Positions 20,780-28,972 of a DNA stretch of 31,439 nucleotides are shown here, one piece after another. The stretch comes from an uncultured Oscillospiraceae bacterium (GTDB lineage Bacteria; Bacillota_A; Clostridia; Oscillospirales; Oscillospiraceae), in contig CAJTTS010000035.1 of assembly GCA_910579155.1 (NCBI GenBank), positions 1-31,439 of the forward strand, read 5' to 3'. The notes beneath the pieces were generated by a model. It made no database searches, was not told the DNA's origin, and saw only the letters and a program-made list of their open reading frames with translations. The position numbers and the translations under genes were made by a program. Within the stretch, counting starts at the first letter, position 1; the number at the start of each line of letters is the position of its first letter.

Positions 20780-22696
20780 GTGAATTTACAGCCTCTTTAC
20801 GACGTGAAGGAGCGGTTGGAATATGCCGCCGTGGCAGGGGTGTCCCTGCTGGGGGAGGATTTCCGCCTCCAGCGGGCCGCAGAGGGCCTCAAGCCCCTTG
20901 CCGCAGCCAGCCCGGTATTCGGGAAGATCGACGCGGGCCTGACGAAGCTGTTGGACGCGCCCGCGGAGCGGCGCCCCGGGCTGCTGCTGGACGTGCTGGC
21001 CCTGGTGGATGCGGTGGCCTACACCCAGGCGAAAACCGGCGCGGAGGGGGAGCTGGAGCCCCTACCCACTGGGGATGGGCGGTATCACCAAATCTCCTAT
21101 GGGCAGATGACCCCCCTGCTCACCGCTCTGACGTCCACCGGCGGCGGGCGGGTGGAGGCGGTGAAGTCCGCTTGGGAGCGGCACCCCCGGTTTTTTGAAG
21201 ACTATCGGGTGCTGCCCGCCCTGGTGAAGGCCCTGGGGGACAGCTACGGCGAGATGGCCGAGCTGTGCGCCAGGCTGCTGCAAAAGCTGGGTCCCTCTGT
21301 GGTCCCCGCGCTGAAAAGGGGGTTCGATCCCTCCGGGAAAAAGGAGATGGCCCGCCGGGTGGAGGCCATCGCCGCCATTGAGGGGAAGGACGCGGTTCCC
21401 TGGCTGCGGGAGGTGCTGCCCGCCGCAAAGAAGGACGTGCGCGTGGCCGTCATCCGGGCGCTGGGAGTGGACAGTGGCGACACTGCCCTGCTGCTGGACC
21501 TGGCCAAAGCCGAGCGGGGCAAGAACCGGGACGCGGTGCTGGAGGCCCTGACCAAGCAGGACGGGGACGAGGTCGCCGCGTTCTGGGAAAAGGAGTTGGC
21601 CCAAAACGGCGGGGCAATCACCTTCCTGGGGAACACCCGGGCGGACTGGGCCTCTGACCTGGTGGCCCGGAGACTGTGGGACAGGATGGAGCAGTTGCTG
21701 GCCCAGGGCGGGCCGATGTCCAGAGCGGGGCTGGCGGAACTCCGGCAGTGGTTTTCCTCGGTGCGGGGTAAGAGCTCCCCCTCCATGCTGGATTTTTGGC
21801 GGTGGATGGATGGCAAGCTGGCGGACGTTGACCGGCTGAGGGGGGAAAACGGCCAGGCCCTGGGGTTTGGCGCCGAGACGACGGCCCTCCTGCTGGACAG
21901 CCTGTGCCAGGCCGGGCCGGGGCCGCTGTGCGGTTTGTGCCTGGAGCTGTGGGGGAGGCACAGAGATCAGCCCCGGTATCTGCCCCACGCCGTGGTTGCC
22001 TCGTTGCTCACCCGCCCAGCCGCGGAGGTGTACGACGCGTTCTCCCCCTATGTGCCCACCGTCAGGCCCCTGCTGGGCGGCGCACAGAAGCAGGCGCTCC
22101 ACAACGCCGTGCTGACGGGCCTGTCCGAGGCCCGTTGGAACAACACGGCGGGCCGCCATGAGGTGGGCGCGGGTTGGCCTACCGCCCAGCCCCTGGACGC
22201 CCGGTGGGTCAAGCGGCTCGCCTGCGCGGTGTGGAAAACCACCATGCACGACTTCAAAATGCCCTCCCCCTTCGGCTACGGGGAGCATCTGGAGGAGTAC
22301 GACATTATCCTGACCCGCCTGTTAGACCCCTCTGAGCCGGAAGTGCGGGCGGATCTGATCCCCTATCTGCGCCGGCGCATGGCGGAGGCCGGGAGCTATC
22401 AGACTTACAGCCGCTGGCTGCTGGCTCTGGGCGGCAGCCCCAGGGGTGTGCTCAAGGACAGCATGCTCAAAAGCGGCCGGCCCGCGTATCTTTACTACAT
22501 TTGGGGACTGCTGAACGACGCGGCCAAGGCCCTCTCAGCGGAGGAGGCGGTCGACCTGTGCCGGGAGGCGCTGAACGCGAACTATATCCGCAAAGAGGAC
22601 GCGCCCCTGGCCCAGCGGGCCATCCCCTGGACGGTGGAACAGCTTCGGGCGGGCCGGCCCTTCCCGGACTGGAGCGACTGGTGGAATATGCGGTAA
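20780..22696 (+). CDS. HEAT-repeat protein of the MoxR/VWA cluster
   Basis: This 638-residue protein is almost wholly helical. HEAT-like repeats are clear at about residues 140-270: paired helices such as LVKALGDSYGEMAELCARLLQKLGPSVVPALKRGF, VEAIAAIEGKDAVPWLREVL and VRVAVIRALGVDSGDTALLLDLAK. The C-terminal half is helical without a named family and has a Trp-rich end (DWSDWWNMR). HEAT solenoids act as protein scaffolds, so it probably binds partners encoded in the same operon. The GTG at 20780 is chosen because GAGGAGG lies about 8 bases upstream; the GTG at 20771 overlaps that site. It is separated from the AAA+ gene by 15 bases. Confidence 0.8.
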   Translation: MNLQPLYDVKERLEYAAVAGVSLLGEDFRLQRAAEGLKPLAAASPVFGKIDAGLTKLLDAPAERRPGLLLDVLALVDAVAYTQAKTGAEGELEPLPTGDGRYHQISYGQMTPLLTALTSTGGGRVEAVKSAWERHPRFFEDYRVLPALVKALGDSYGEMAELCARLLQKLGPSVVPALKRGFDPSGKKEMARRVEAIAAIEGKDAVPWLREVLPAAKKDVRVAVIRALGVDSGDTALLLDLAKAERGKNRDAVLEALTKQDGDEVAAFWEKELAQNGGAITFLGNTRADWASDLVARRLWDRMEQLLAQGGPMSRAGLAELRQWFSSVRGKSSPSMLDFWRWMDGKLADVDRLRGENGQALGFGAETTALLLDSLCQAGPGPLCGLCLELWGRHRDQPRYLPHAVVASLLTRPAAEVYDAFSPYVPTVRPLLGGAQKQALHNAVLTGLSEARWNNTAGRHEVGAGWPTAQPLDARWVKRLACAVWKTTMHDFKMPSPFGYGEHLEEYDIILTRLLDPSEPEVRADLIPYLRRRMAEAGSYQTYSRWLLALGGSPRGVLKDSMLKSGRPAYLYYIWGLLNDAAKALSAEEAVDLCREALNANYIRKEDAPLAQRAIPWTVEQLRAGRPFPDWSDWWNMR

Positions 22697-22711
22697 ACGG
22701 AGGAATGTGAC

Positions 22712-23803
22712 ATGGCAGACAAAAACGTGCAGCGCCTCCCGGCGGAGGAGCTTTATCAAAGGGAATTGGATGCCCTCATTGCGGTGGAGAGCGACGCCGT
22801 CCCCACCGGGTGGAAGATGTCCCCCCGGTCGGCGCTCACCTACCTGACCGGGAACACCAAGGTCAAGGGCGTGGACATCACCCCCAAGTACATGGGAAAC
22901 AAGCGGCTGGTGGAGATCGCCATCGCCACGCTGGTCACTGACCGCGCCCTGCTGCTCATCGGCGAGCCGGGCACGGCGAAATCCTGGCTCAGCGAGCACC
23001 TGGCCGCCGCCGTCAACGGGGATTCCACCAAGGTGGTCCAGGGCACGGCGGGCACCACCGAGGAGCACATCCGCTACTCGTGGAACTATGCCATGCTCAT
23101 CGCCAAAGGCCCCTGCCCCGAGGCCATGGTAAAAAGCCCCGTGTACCGGGCCATGGAGACCGGTTCCATCGCCCGGGTGGAGGAGATATCCCGCTGTGCC
23201 AGCGAGGTGCAGGACGCGCTGATCTCCATCCTGTCGGAGAAGCGGCTGAGCGTGCCTGAGCTGGGGCTGGAGGTGCCCGCCGCCAAGGGCTTTTCGGTGA
23301 TCGCCACGGCCAATACAAGGGACAAGGGCGTCAACGACATGTCGGCGGCGTTGAAGCGGCGGTTTAACATTGTGGTGCTGCCCACACCCTCCGACATGGC
23401 CACCGAGATGGACATCGTGCGCACCCGGGTGGCCCAACTGTCCTCCGGCCTGGACCTCAACGCCCGCCAGCCCGAGGAGGACACAGTGGAGAAGGTGGTC
23501 ACCATCTTCCGGGAGCTGCGCTCCGGCGCGACGCTGGACGGCGAGCAGAAGCTGAAAACCACTTCCGGCGTGCTGTCCACCGCCGAGGCCATCTCCCTGC
23601 TGGCCAACTCCATGGCCCTGGCCGGGAGTTTTGGGGACGGCCGGGTGTCCGACAACGACCTGGCCGCCGCCTTGCAAGGGGCCGTGGTAAAGGATGAGGA
23701 GAGCGACAAGGTCACTTGGAAGGAATATCTGGAGAACGTGATGAAGAAGCGGGGGCACGAGTGGCTGCCGCTGTACCGCGCCTGCCGGGAGCTGAACGGG
23801 TGA
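22712..23803 (+). CDS. MoxR-type AAA+ ATPase (YehL-like)
   Basis: This 363-residue ATPase has Walker A GEPGTAKS at 84-91, a Walker B region reading IARVEEI (153-159) where Glu157 replaces the usual Asp, a sensor-1 Asn201 in ATANTRDKGVNDMSAAL, and the arginine-finger pair KRRFN at 215-219. This is the MoxR/RavA clade of AAA+ proteins, which form hexamers and remodel partners with VWA proteins as adaptors. The Glu-Glu form of Walker B is what I recall for YehL-like members. A GGAGG site precedes the ATG. Its stop overlaps the next ATG by one base (TGATG), so the AAA+ and DUF5682 proteins are made in coupled amounts. Confidence 0.93.
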   Translation: MADKNVQRLPAEELYQRELDALIAVESDAVPTGWKMSPRSALTYLTGNTKVKGVDITPKYMGNKRLVEIAIATLVTDRALLLIGEPGTAKSWLSEHLAAAVNGDSTKVVQGTAGTTEEHIRYSWNYAMLIAKGPCPEAMVKSPVYRAMETGSIARVEEISRCASEVQDALISILSEKRLSVPELGLEVPAAKGFSVIATANTRDKGVNDMSAALKRRFNIVVLPTPSDMATEMDIVRTRVAQLSSGLDLNARQPEEDTVEKVVTIFRELRSGATLDGEQKLKTTSGVLSTAEAISLLANSMALAGSFGDGRVSDNDLAAALQGAVVKDEESDKVTWKEYLENVMKKRGHEWLPLYRACRELNG

Positions 23804-26112
23804 TGGGAAACCCGACATTTTTTGGCGTGCGCCACCTGTCCCCGGCGGCTGCGTTTCACCTGCGCCGGGCGCTGGATGAGGCAAAGCCGGAGCTGGTGCT
23901 GGTGGAGGGCCCCAGTGATCTGAATGGCCAGATGAAGTGGCTGTGCCATCCCGAGACCCGGTTCCCCGCTGCTATCATGGCCTACACGAAACAGCCGCCC
24001 GTGCGGACCATTTTGTGGCCCTTTGCCGTGTATTCGCCGGAGATGCAGGCTATTTTGTGGGCGCACGAGCATAATATCCCCTGTTGTTTCATGGATTTGC
24101 CCTCCTCCGTGTTCCTGGGGATGAGGCCTTGGTTCCCGCCCGTTTCCGGAGAGGAAAACGGCGGGGAAGGGGAAGCGGACGGGGCAAAAGAGGAATCCCG
24201 GCCTGAGGAGCCCGCCCTCGCTACCGAGAGTGTCTACCGGCGGCTGGAGACGTTGACGGGGGAGGACCACGATACCTTTTGGGAGCGCACCTTCGAGCAA
24301 TTGGAGGGGGAGGATTTCCGGGCCGCCAACAACACCTTCGGACGGCAGCTCCGTTCGGCCAGCGCGGACAGCCGCCGGGAGATGGCGGAGACGGTGGTCC
24401 GGGAGGCGTACATGAAGCGGATCATTGCCCAGGCCGTGGCCTCCGGCGTGAGGGCGGAGAAAATTTTCTGCGTGTGCGGGTCCTTCCACGTGGCGGGGCT
24501 GGAGGAAAACCAGCCCATGACCGACGGGGAGGAAAAGACCCTGCCTAGGGCGGATTGCTGCGCCACGCTGATGCCCTACTCCTATTACCGCCTGTCCTCC
24601 CGTTCCGGTTACGGCGCGGGGAACAAGGCCCCGGCCTATTTTGAGCTGTTGTGGGATGCCCTTAACAAAGGCGGGCCGGGGGAGACGGCGTATCTCTACC
24701 TGACGCGCCTGGCCGCAGCCCACCGGAAGGCGGGGAATCTGGTTTCGCCCGCCGAGGTCATTGAGGCGGCGCGGCTGGCGGACGCGTTGGCGGCTATGCG
24801 GGGGAGCAGATACCCCACCCTGTCCGACCTGCGGGACGCGTCAGTGACCACCATGGGCCACGGGAGCTTTTCCGAGCTGGCTCTGGCTGCGGCGGACACG
24901 GAGATCGGCAAAACCATCGGCTTTCTTCCGGAGGGAGTGGCCCGGACCTCGGTGCAGGAGGATTTTTACCGTCAGCTCAAAGAGCTGCGGCTGGAGAGGT
25001 TCCGCACCGCTGAGCTCCAGCGCCTGGACCTGGACCTGCGGGAAAAGCTGAACGTGAAATCGGAGGCGGCGGCGCTGGGCGACCTGCGGCGCTCCTTCTT
25101 CCTCCACCGCCTGCGGGCGCTGGGCGTGCATTTTGCCACCCTCCTGCCCTCCCGCCAGGACGGGGCCAATTGGGGGGAATACTGGGAGCTGCGCTGGACC
25201 CCGGAGGCGGAGATCGAAATTGTGGAATCCGCCCTGATGGGGGACACCATAGAGGGCGCCGCCGCCTTTGCTCTGAAGGAGCGGGCGGACAACAGCAGTT
25301 CCATCAATCAAGCCGCCGCCATCTTCCAGGATGCGTTCCTGTGTGGAATGCCCGCCGCGGCGTCCCACGCCCTGTCCGTTTTACAGGGGCTGAGCGTGGA
25401 CGCCGCCGCCGTTTCAGAGGTGGCTGAGACCGCCTCCCGGCTGTCGCTGGTGGTGCGGTACGGCGACCTGCGGCGGTTTGACCCCGCGCCCGTTGTTCCG
25501 CTTATCAAACAGCTCTATTTGCGGGCCTGCCTGACATTGGAAGGGGCCTGCGTATGCGACGCCAAGGCCGCCCCGGTGGTGACTCAGGCGATGGATTTGC
25601 TCAATTCCCTCCAGCTCAACCACGATTTTCTGGAGGAGGAGCGCTGGCTGGACCTGCTGACCGGCATCTCCGACCGGGACGACCTGAACACCCGGTGCTC
25701 CGGCTTCGCTATGGCCATCCTGCTGGAGCGGGGCAAGGCGGACGAGGCCCTTTTGTCCCGGGAGGTGGCCCGGCGGCTGTCCCCCGGCGTGCCCGCCGAC
25801 CTGGGCGCGGGGTGGTTCGAGGGGCTGGCGGGCAAGAACCGCTACGCCCTCATCGCCCGATTGAGCTTGTGGCGGCAGTTGGACGACTACCTCAGCGGCC
25901 TGGACGACGAGACCTTCCGGCGGGCGCTGGTATTCCTGCGCCGTGCCTTTGCGGACTTCTCCCCCAGCGAGAAAAACGATATTGCGGAAAATTTGGGCGA
26001 AATCTGGGGCGCTAACCCCCGGCAGGCGGCGGAGGCGCTGATGAACGGCATCACCGAAACGGAGCAGGCGCTGCTGGAGAGTCTGGACGAGTTCGATTTT
26101 GACGACATTTAA
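23803..26112 (+). CDS. DUF5682 family protein
   Basis: This 769-residue protein is a DUF5682 member, a family found with SWIM, MoxR and VWA genes. Its N-terminal third has spaced motifs GVRH (8-11), VEGP (34-37), REAYM (200-204) and VCGSFH (224-229). The pattern of two Gly-x-x-His motifs plus an Arg-x-x-x-Met helix recalls TraB/TIKI and ChaN/EreA-type metal-dependent folds; this is inference. An acidic low-complexity stretch at 116-138 divides that region. The remaining 500 residues are helical and end acidic (LDEFDFDDI). The ATG at 23803 overlaps the AAA+ stop. No signal peptide is present, so it works in the cytoplasm. Confidence 0.85.
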   Translation: MGNPTFFGVRHLSPAAAFHLRRALDEAKPELVLVEGPSDLNGQMKWLCHPETRFPAAIMAYTKQPPVRTILWPFAVYSPEMQAILWAHEHNIPCCFMDLPSSVFLGMRPWFPPVSGEENGGEGEADGAKEESRPEEPALATESVYRRLETLTGEDHDTFWERTFEQLEGEDFRAANNTFGRQLRSASADSRREMAETVVREAYMKRIIAQAVASGVRAEKIFCVCGSFHVAGLEENQPMTDGEEKTLPRADCCATLMPYSYYRLSSRSGYGAGNKAPAYFELLWDALNKGGPGETAYLYLTRLAAAHRKAGNLVSPAEVIEAARLADALAAMRGSRYPTLSDLRDASVTTMGHGSFSELALAAADTEIGKTIGFLPEGVARTSVQEDFYRQLKELRLERFRTAELQRLDLDLREKLNVKSEAAALGDLRRSFFLHRLRALGVHFATLLPSRQDGANWGEYWELRWTPEAEIEIVESALMGDTIEGAAAFALKERADNSSSINQAAAIFQDAFLCGMPAAASHALSVLQGLSVDAAAVSEVAETASRLSLVVRYGDLRRFDPAPVVPLIKQLYLRACLTLEGACVCDAKAAPVVTQAMDLLNSLQLNHDFLEEERWLDLLTGISDRDDLNTRCSGFAMAILLERGKADEALLSREVARRLSPGVPADLGAGWFEGLAGKNRYALIARLSLWRQLDDYLSGLDDETFRRALVFLRRAFADFSPSEKNDIAENLGEIWGANPRQAAEALMNGITETEQALLESLDEFDFDDI

Positions 26113-26125
26113 GGGGGTGGACGCT

Positions 26126-27301
26126 GTGGCGCAAACCGAACAGTTGGCCCGTTGGCGGCTGATTTTGGGGGCGGAGACGGAGGACTCCTTCACCGGTATG
26201 GGCGGCGGTGCGCTGTCCCAGGAGGAACTGCTCATGGACGGGGCGCTGAGCGCCATTTACGGCGGACCCGGGGAGAGCTTCGTCAATGGCGGAAGCGCCA
26301 ACGGGGCGGGAAAGGGGCCATCCTCCCCGGTCATCTCCAAGTGGCTGGGTGACCTGCGCTCCCTGTTCGACCCGGAGATCGTGGCAGTGGTGCAAAACGA
26401 TGCCATTGAGCGTAAGGGGTTGAAGCAACTCCTGCTGGAACCGGAACTGCTGGAGGGGCTGGAGCCGGACTTGAATATGGCCTCCACCCTGCTGATGCTC
26501 AAGGACCAGATTCCCAAGAAGTCCAAGGAGTCGGCCCGAAAGTTCATCCGAAAAATTGTGAACGAGCTGAACAAACTGTTGGAAAACGACGTGCGCCGGG
26601 CGGTGGCGGCGGCGCTGAACCGCCGCGCCCATTCGCCGCTGCCGTCGGCCTCCGCCATCGACTTTCCTTATACCATCAGGAGAAATCTGAAAAACTATAA
26701 TCCTGAGTTGAAAACCATCATTCCCGAACGGGTATGGTTTTTTGACCGCTCCAGTAAGATCAACCGCTGGCACATCATCTTGGACATCGACCAGAGCGGG
26801 TCTATGGGACAATCTATTATTTATTCGTCGGTGATGGCCTGCGTGCTGGCCTCCATGTCGGCGGTGAAAACCGGCGTAGTGGCCTTCGACACCCAGATCA
26901 TGGACTTGACCCCCCTGTGCGCCGACCCGGTGGACTTGCTTTTCGGATTCCAAATGGGGGGCGGTACTGACATTGCCAAGTCCGTCGCCTACTGTCAGGA
27001 GTTGGTGGAATGTCCTGCGAAAACCCTGTTTTTCCTTATCTCCGATTTGTGCGAAGGGGGCAACCGGGCGGCGCTGCTGCGCCGTGTAGAGGAGTTGAAG
27101 GCCTCCGGCGTGACGGTAGTGGTGCTGTTGGCCATTGCCGACGGCGGTAAGCCCTTCTACGACCCGGAGACTGCACGGCGTATCGCGGCCATGGGTATCC
27201 CCTGCTTCGCCTGTGCCCCGGAACGGTTGCCGGAGCTGTTGGAACGCTGCCTAAAAGGCCAGAGCCTGGAGGGGCTGGCCCTTCAAAGGGGAAAATCGTG
27301 A
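26126..27301 (+). CDS. VWA-domain protein (CoxE/YehP-like) with complete MIDAS
   Basis: This 391-residue protein has a helical N-terminal half and a C-terminal von Willebrand A domain (about 213-385). The metal-ion-dependent adhesion site is complete: DxSGS as D222-Q-S224-G-S226, Thr281 in GGGTDIAKS, and Asp307 in FLISDL. VWA proteins with MoxR ATPases act as adaptors that present a substrate to the AAA+ ring. The GTG at 26126 is chosen because the AAGGGGG ribosome site ends about 8 bases upstream; earlier in-frame TTG and GTG codons lie in the preceding gene or in that site. It is the last gene of the operon and is followed by the tRNA-Ser unit. Confidence 0.92.
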   Translation: MAQTEQLARWRLILGAETEDSFTGMGGGALSQEELLMDGALSAIYGGPGESFVNGGSANGAGKGPSSPVISKWLGDLRSLFDPEIVAVVQNDAIERKGLKQLLLEPELLEGLEPDLNMASTLLMLKDQIPKKSKESARKFIRKIVNELNKLLENDVRRAVAAALNRRAHSPLPSASAIDFPYTIRRNLKNYNPELKTIIPERVWFFDRSSKINRWHIILDIDQSGSMGQSIIYSSVMACVLASMSAVKTGVVAFDTQIMDLTPLCADPVDLLFGFQMGGGTDIAKSVAYCQELVECPAKTLFFLISDLCEGGNRAALLRRVEELKASGVTVVVLLAIADGGKPFYDPETARRIAAMGIPCFACAPERLPELLERCLKGQSLEGLALQRGKS

Positions 27302-27310
27302 TGTGTTCCC

Positions 27311-27339
27311 TTGACATTTGAACGGAAATGGGGTATTTT
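27311..27339 (+). promoter_or_regulatory. Promoter of the tRNA-Ser gene
   Basis: TTGACA (27311-27316), a 17-base spacer and TATTTT (27334-27339) lie 40 bases before the mature tRNA. A GGCCC-rich imperfect hairpin lies in the 5' leader between them. Confidence 0.75.
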
Positions 27340-27378
27340 ATTAGAAACGGCCCCGGTGCTGTACCAGGGCCGCTGTAT

Positions 27379-27467
27379 GCAGCGGTATCGAAGAGGTCAT
27401 AACGAGCCTGACTCGAAATCAGGTTGCAGGCAACTGCACGTGGGTTCGAATCCCACCCGCTGCGCCA
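27379..27467 (+). tRNA. tRNA-Ser, anticodon CGA
   Basis: The sequence folds as a class II tRNA with a 7-bp acceptor stem (GCAGCGG with CCGCTGC), a D arm, an anticodon stem CCTGA/TCAGG with loop CTCGAAA giving anticodon CGA, a long variable arm (TTGCAGGCAACTGCAC) and a T arm GTGGG-TTCGAAT-CCCAC. Discriminator G and an encoded CCA end it. The anticodon reads UCG serine codons. It lies at the border between GC-rich chromosome and an AT-rich island, a common place for integration. Confidence 0.97.
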
Positions 27468-27473
27468 ACCATA

Positions 27474-27517
27474 GAAACCTGTTTTTTGATTCGTTCAAAA
27501 GCAGGTTTCTTCCTTAT
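27474..27517 (+). terminator. Terminator of the tRNA-Ser transcript
   Basis: The arms GAAACCTG (27474-27481) and CAGGTTTC (27502-27509), with an inner T-rich/A-rich pairing, form a hairpin followed by TTCCTTATCTT. It begins 7 bases after the tRNA CCA end. Confidence 0.75.
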
Positions 27518-27663
27518 CTTAGAAAAAATTCTGGCAAATGATCTGTATTCGGCCACCTTTAAAGTACTATTCACTGAAATCTACCATGTAAATCCACATA
27601 TAAGTAACAATTCACATTATATTAAATATGCTTATCCGTAACTTTCTGAAAGGGGATATCTTC

Positions 27664-28290
27664 ATGTCACTTCCTTATGGATTCATGTTAGCTCCAGATG
27701 GCAATGTTTCCGTTGATCAAGAGAAAGCCAATACCGTCCGAACTATCTATCAGCAGTACCTCTCCGGCATGAGCCTGAAAGGCATCGCTAATTTTCTCTT
27801 TATCCAGGGTATCCCATCACCAAGGGGTAAGGCCCAATGGACACAGGCCGTGATCAATGATCTGCTCTCGAACCAACGCTACATCGGCTCCATCGTCAGC
27901 TTTGATGAATTCTTCATGGCACAGAGCGAGAAAGGCAAGCGCAGCAATATCGATGAAGATACTAATCAGCGAAAGACCACCCGGTACAACTCACAGAGTG
28001 TACTGAGCGGTCTTTTAGTTTGTGGAGAATGCGGACGCAGTTACCGTCGTATCACCCGCCCTTCTGGCGACGTGGTGTGGCGCTGTGCCAATCGAGTGGA
28101 GCATGGGAAGCGTTTCTGCAAACATTCTCCGTCCATCTCTGAGCAGCAGATTAAGAATACCATATGCGCAAAACTTGGACTAATCACCTTTAATGAGCAG
28201 GCAGTAAAAAAGCACATTGATTTTGTCTCAGTTAGGTCAGATGGTGCTTTAGAAGTAGAAATACAGCAATTGGGGCTATCTTTGTCATAA
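27664..28290 (+). CDS. Serine-recombinase C-terminal protein lacking the catalytic domain
   Basis: This 208-residue protein contains the 'Recombinase' DNA-binding domain (about 1-110: SLPYGFMLAPDGNVSVDQEKANTV, then IPSPRGKAQWT and LLSNQRYIGSIV) and the zinc ribbon (CGECGRSYRR, then CANR and CKHSP) of large serine integrases. The N-terminal resolvase domain with the nucleophile serine is absent: only about 150 AT-rich bases separate it from the tRNA terminator. An AAAGGGG site precedes the ATG. Short stand-alone proteins like this recur in gut Clostridia, so it may be a conserved accessory DNA-binding protein and not just debris. It cannot recombine DNA by itself. Confidence 0.82.
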   Translation: MSLPYGFMLAPDGNVSVDQEKANTVRTIYQQYLSGMSLKGIANFLFIQGIPSPRGKAQWTQAVINDLLSNQRYIGSIVSFDEFFMAQSEKGKRSNIDEDTNQRKTTRYNSQSVLSGLLVCGECGRSYRRITRPSGDVVWRCANRVEHGKRFCKHSPSISEQQIKNTICAKLGLITFNEQAVKKHIDFVSVRSDGALEVEIQQLGLSLS

Positions 28291-28296
28291 CTTATC

Positions 28297-28305
28297 TGGT
28301 ATAAT
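28297..28305 (+). promoter_or_regulatory. Extended -10 promoter before the KilA-N gene
   Basis: TGG followed by TATAAT (28300-28305) makes an extended -10 element about 33 bases before the ATG at 28338. The -35 region is weak. Confidence 0.6.
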
Positions 28306-28337
28306 ATCCTTATACGCAGATATAGGGGTGACTACCC

Positions 28338-28941
28338 ATGACAGACCGGGAAGCACAAATCGAAGCGCTATGGACATATGAAATCTCACATGAAAAGATT
28401 TTGAAGCGAAACGTGAAGAAAGGATATATATATCACTCAAGCAGAGGCAGATGAGTTTTCTGAAAAGCTATTTGAGCAATTGGATCTTCAGAAGATTCCC
28501 GGTTTTCGTCTGTCCTCACTTGGCGAAAAGATGCGCACCGATGGTTCGTGTCTCAACGCTTATGTCTCGCTGACGGAAATTGCTAAAGAAAAGAAAACCT
28601 CCAGCCCGAGCTACCTCATCCAAAGCTGGATGCGGAATAATATTACGGTTGAATACCTGCGGATGTGGGAGAAGATTTACAATCCCGGATTTAAAGAAGA
28701 TACCTGCGATGAACTAATTCATACGATACATACCACCAGCACCACTCTGACACCCTCACTGTGGATCAAGGCCACCCACGCGCACGGAATCAAGACCAGC
28801 CGAGGTAAGGGCGGCGGAACGATCGCTCATCCAGAAATTGCAGAAATGTTCCGGGCGTGGCTGTTTCCAGAGTTTATGCTGGAGCTGGTGCAGTGGTATC
28901 GAAGTTTCTATCATGGCTCGATTGATAACAATATGGCGTAG
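28338..28941 (+). pseudogene. KilA-N domain protein, frameshifted at an AT repeat
   Basis: The ATG at 28338 opens a frame of 38 residues (MTDREAQIEALW to SRGR) that stops at 28454. The +1 frame from 28432 carries on without a stop to 28941 (ITQAEADEFSEKLFEQLD, then a KilA-N domain). KilA-N features are EIAKEKKTSSPSYLIQSWM, TVEYLRMWEKIYNPGF, LWIKATHAHGI and GGGTIAHPEIAEMFRAWLFPEF. The join is at an ATATATATAT run (28424-28433); one more AT unit would restore a single protein of about 201 residues. KilA-N domains bind nucleic acids and are common in phages and mobile elements. The C-terminus is shorter than usual. It may be broken, phase variable, or a sequencing error. Confidence 0.78.
28424..28433. 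repeat. (AT)5 dinucleotide repeat at the KilA-N frameshift
   Basis: Five AT units lie exactly where the two KilA-N frames meet. The current length is out of frame; six units or three units would be in frame. Confidence 0.8.
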
Positions 28942-28972
28942 CAGTAGGAGAAAATATGGGAGCGGCAAAATT

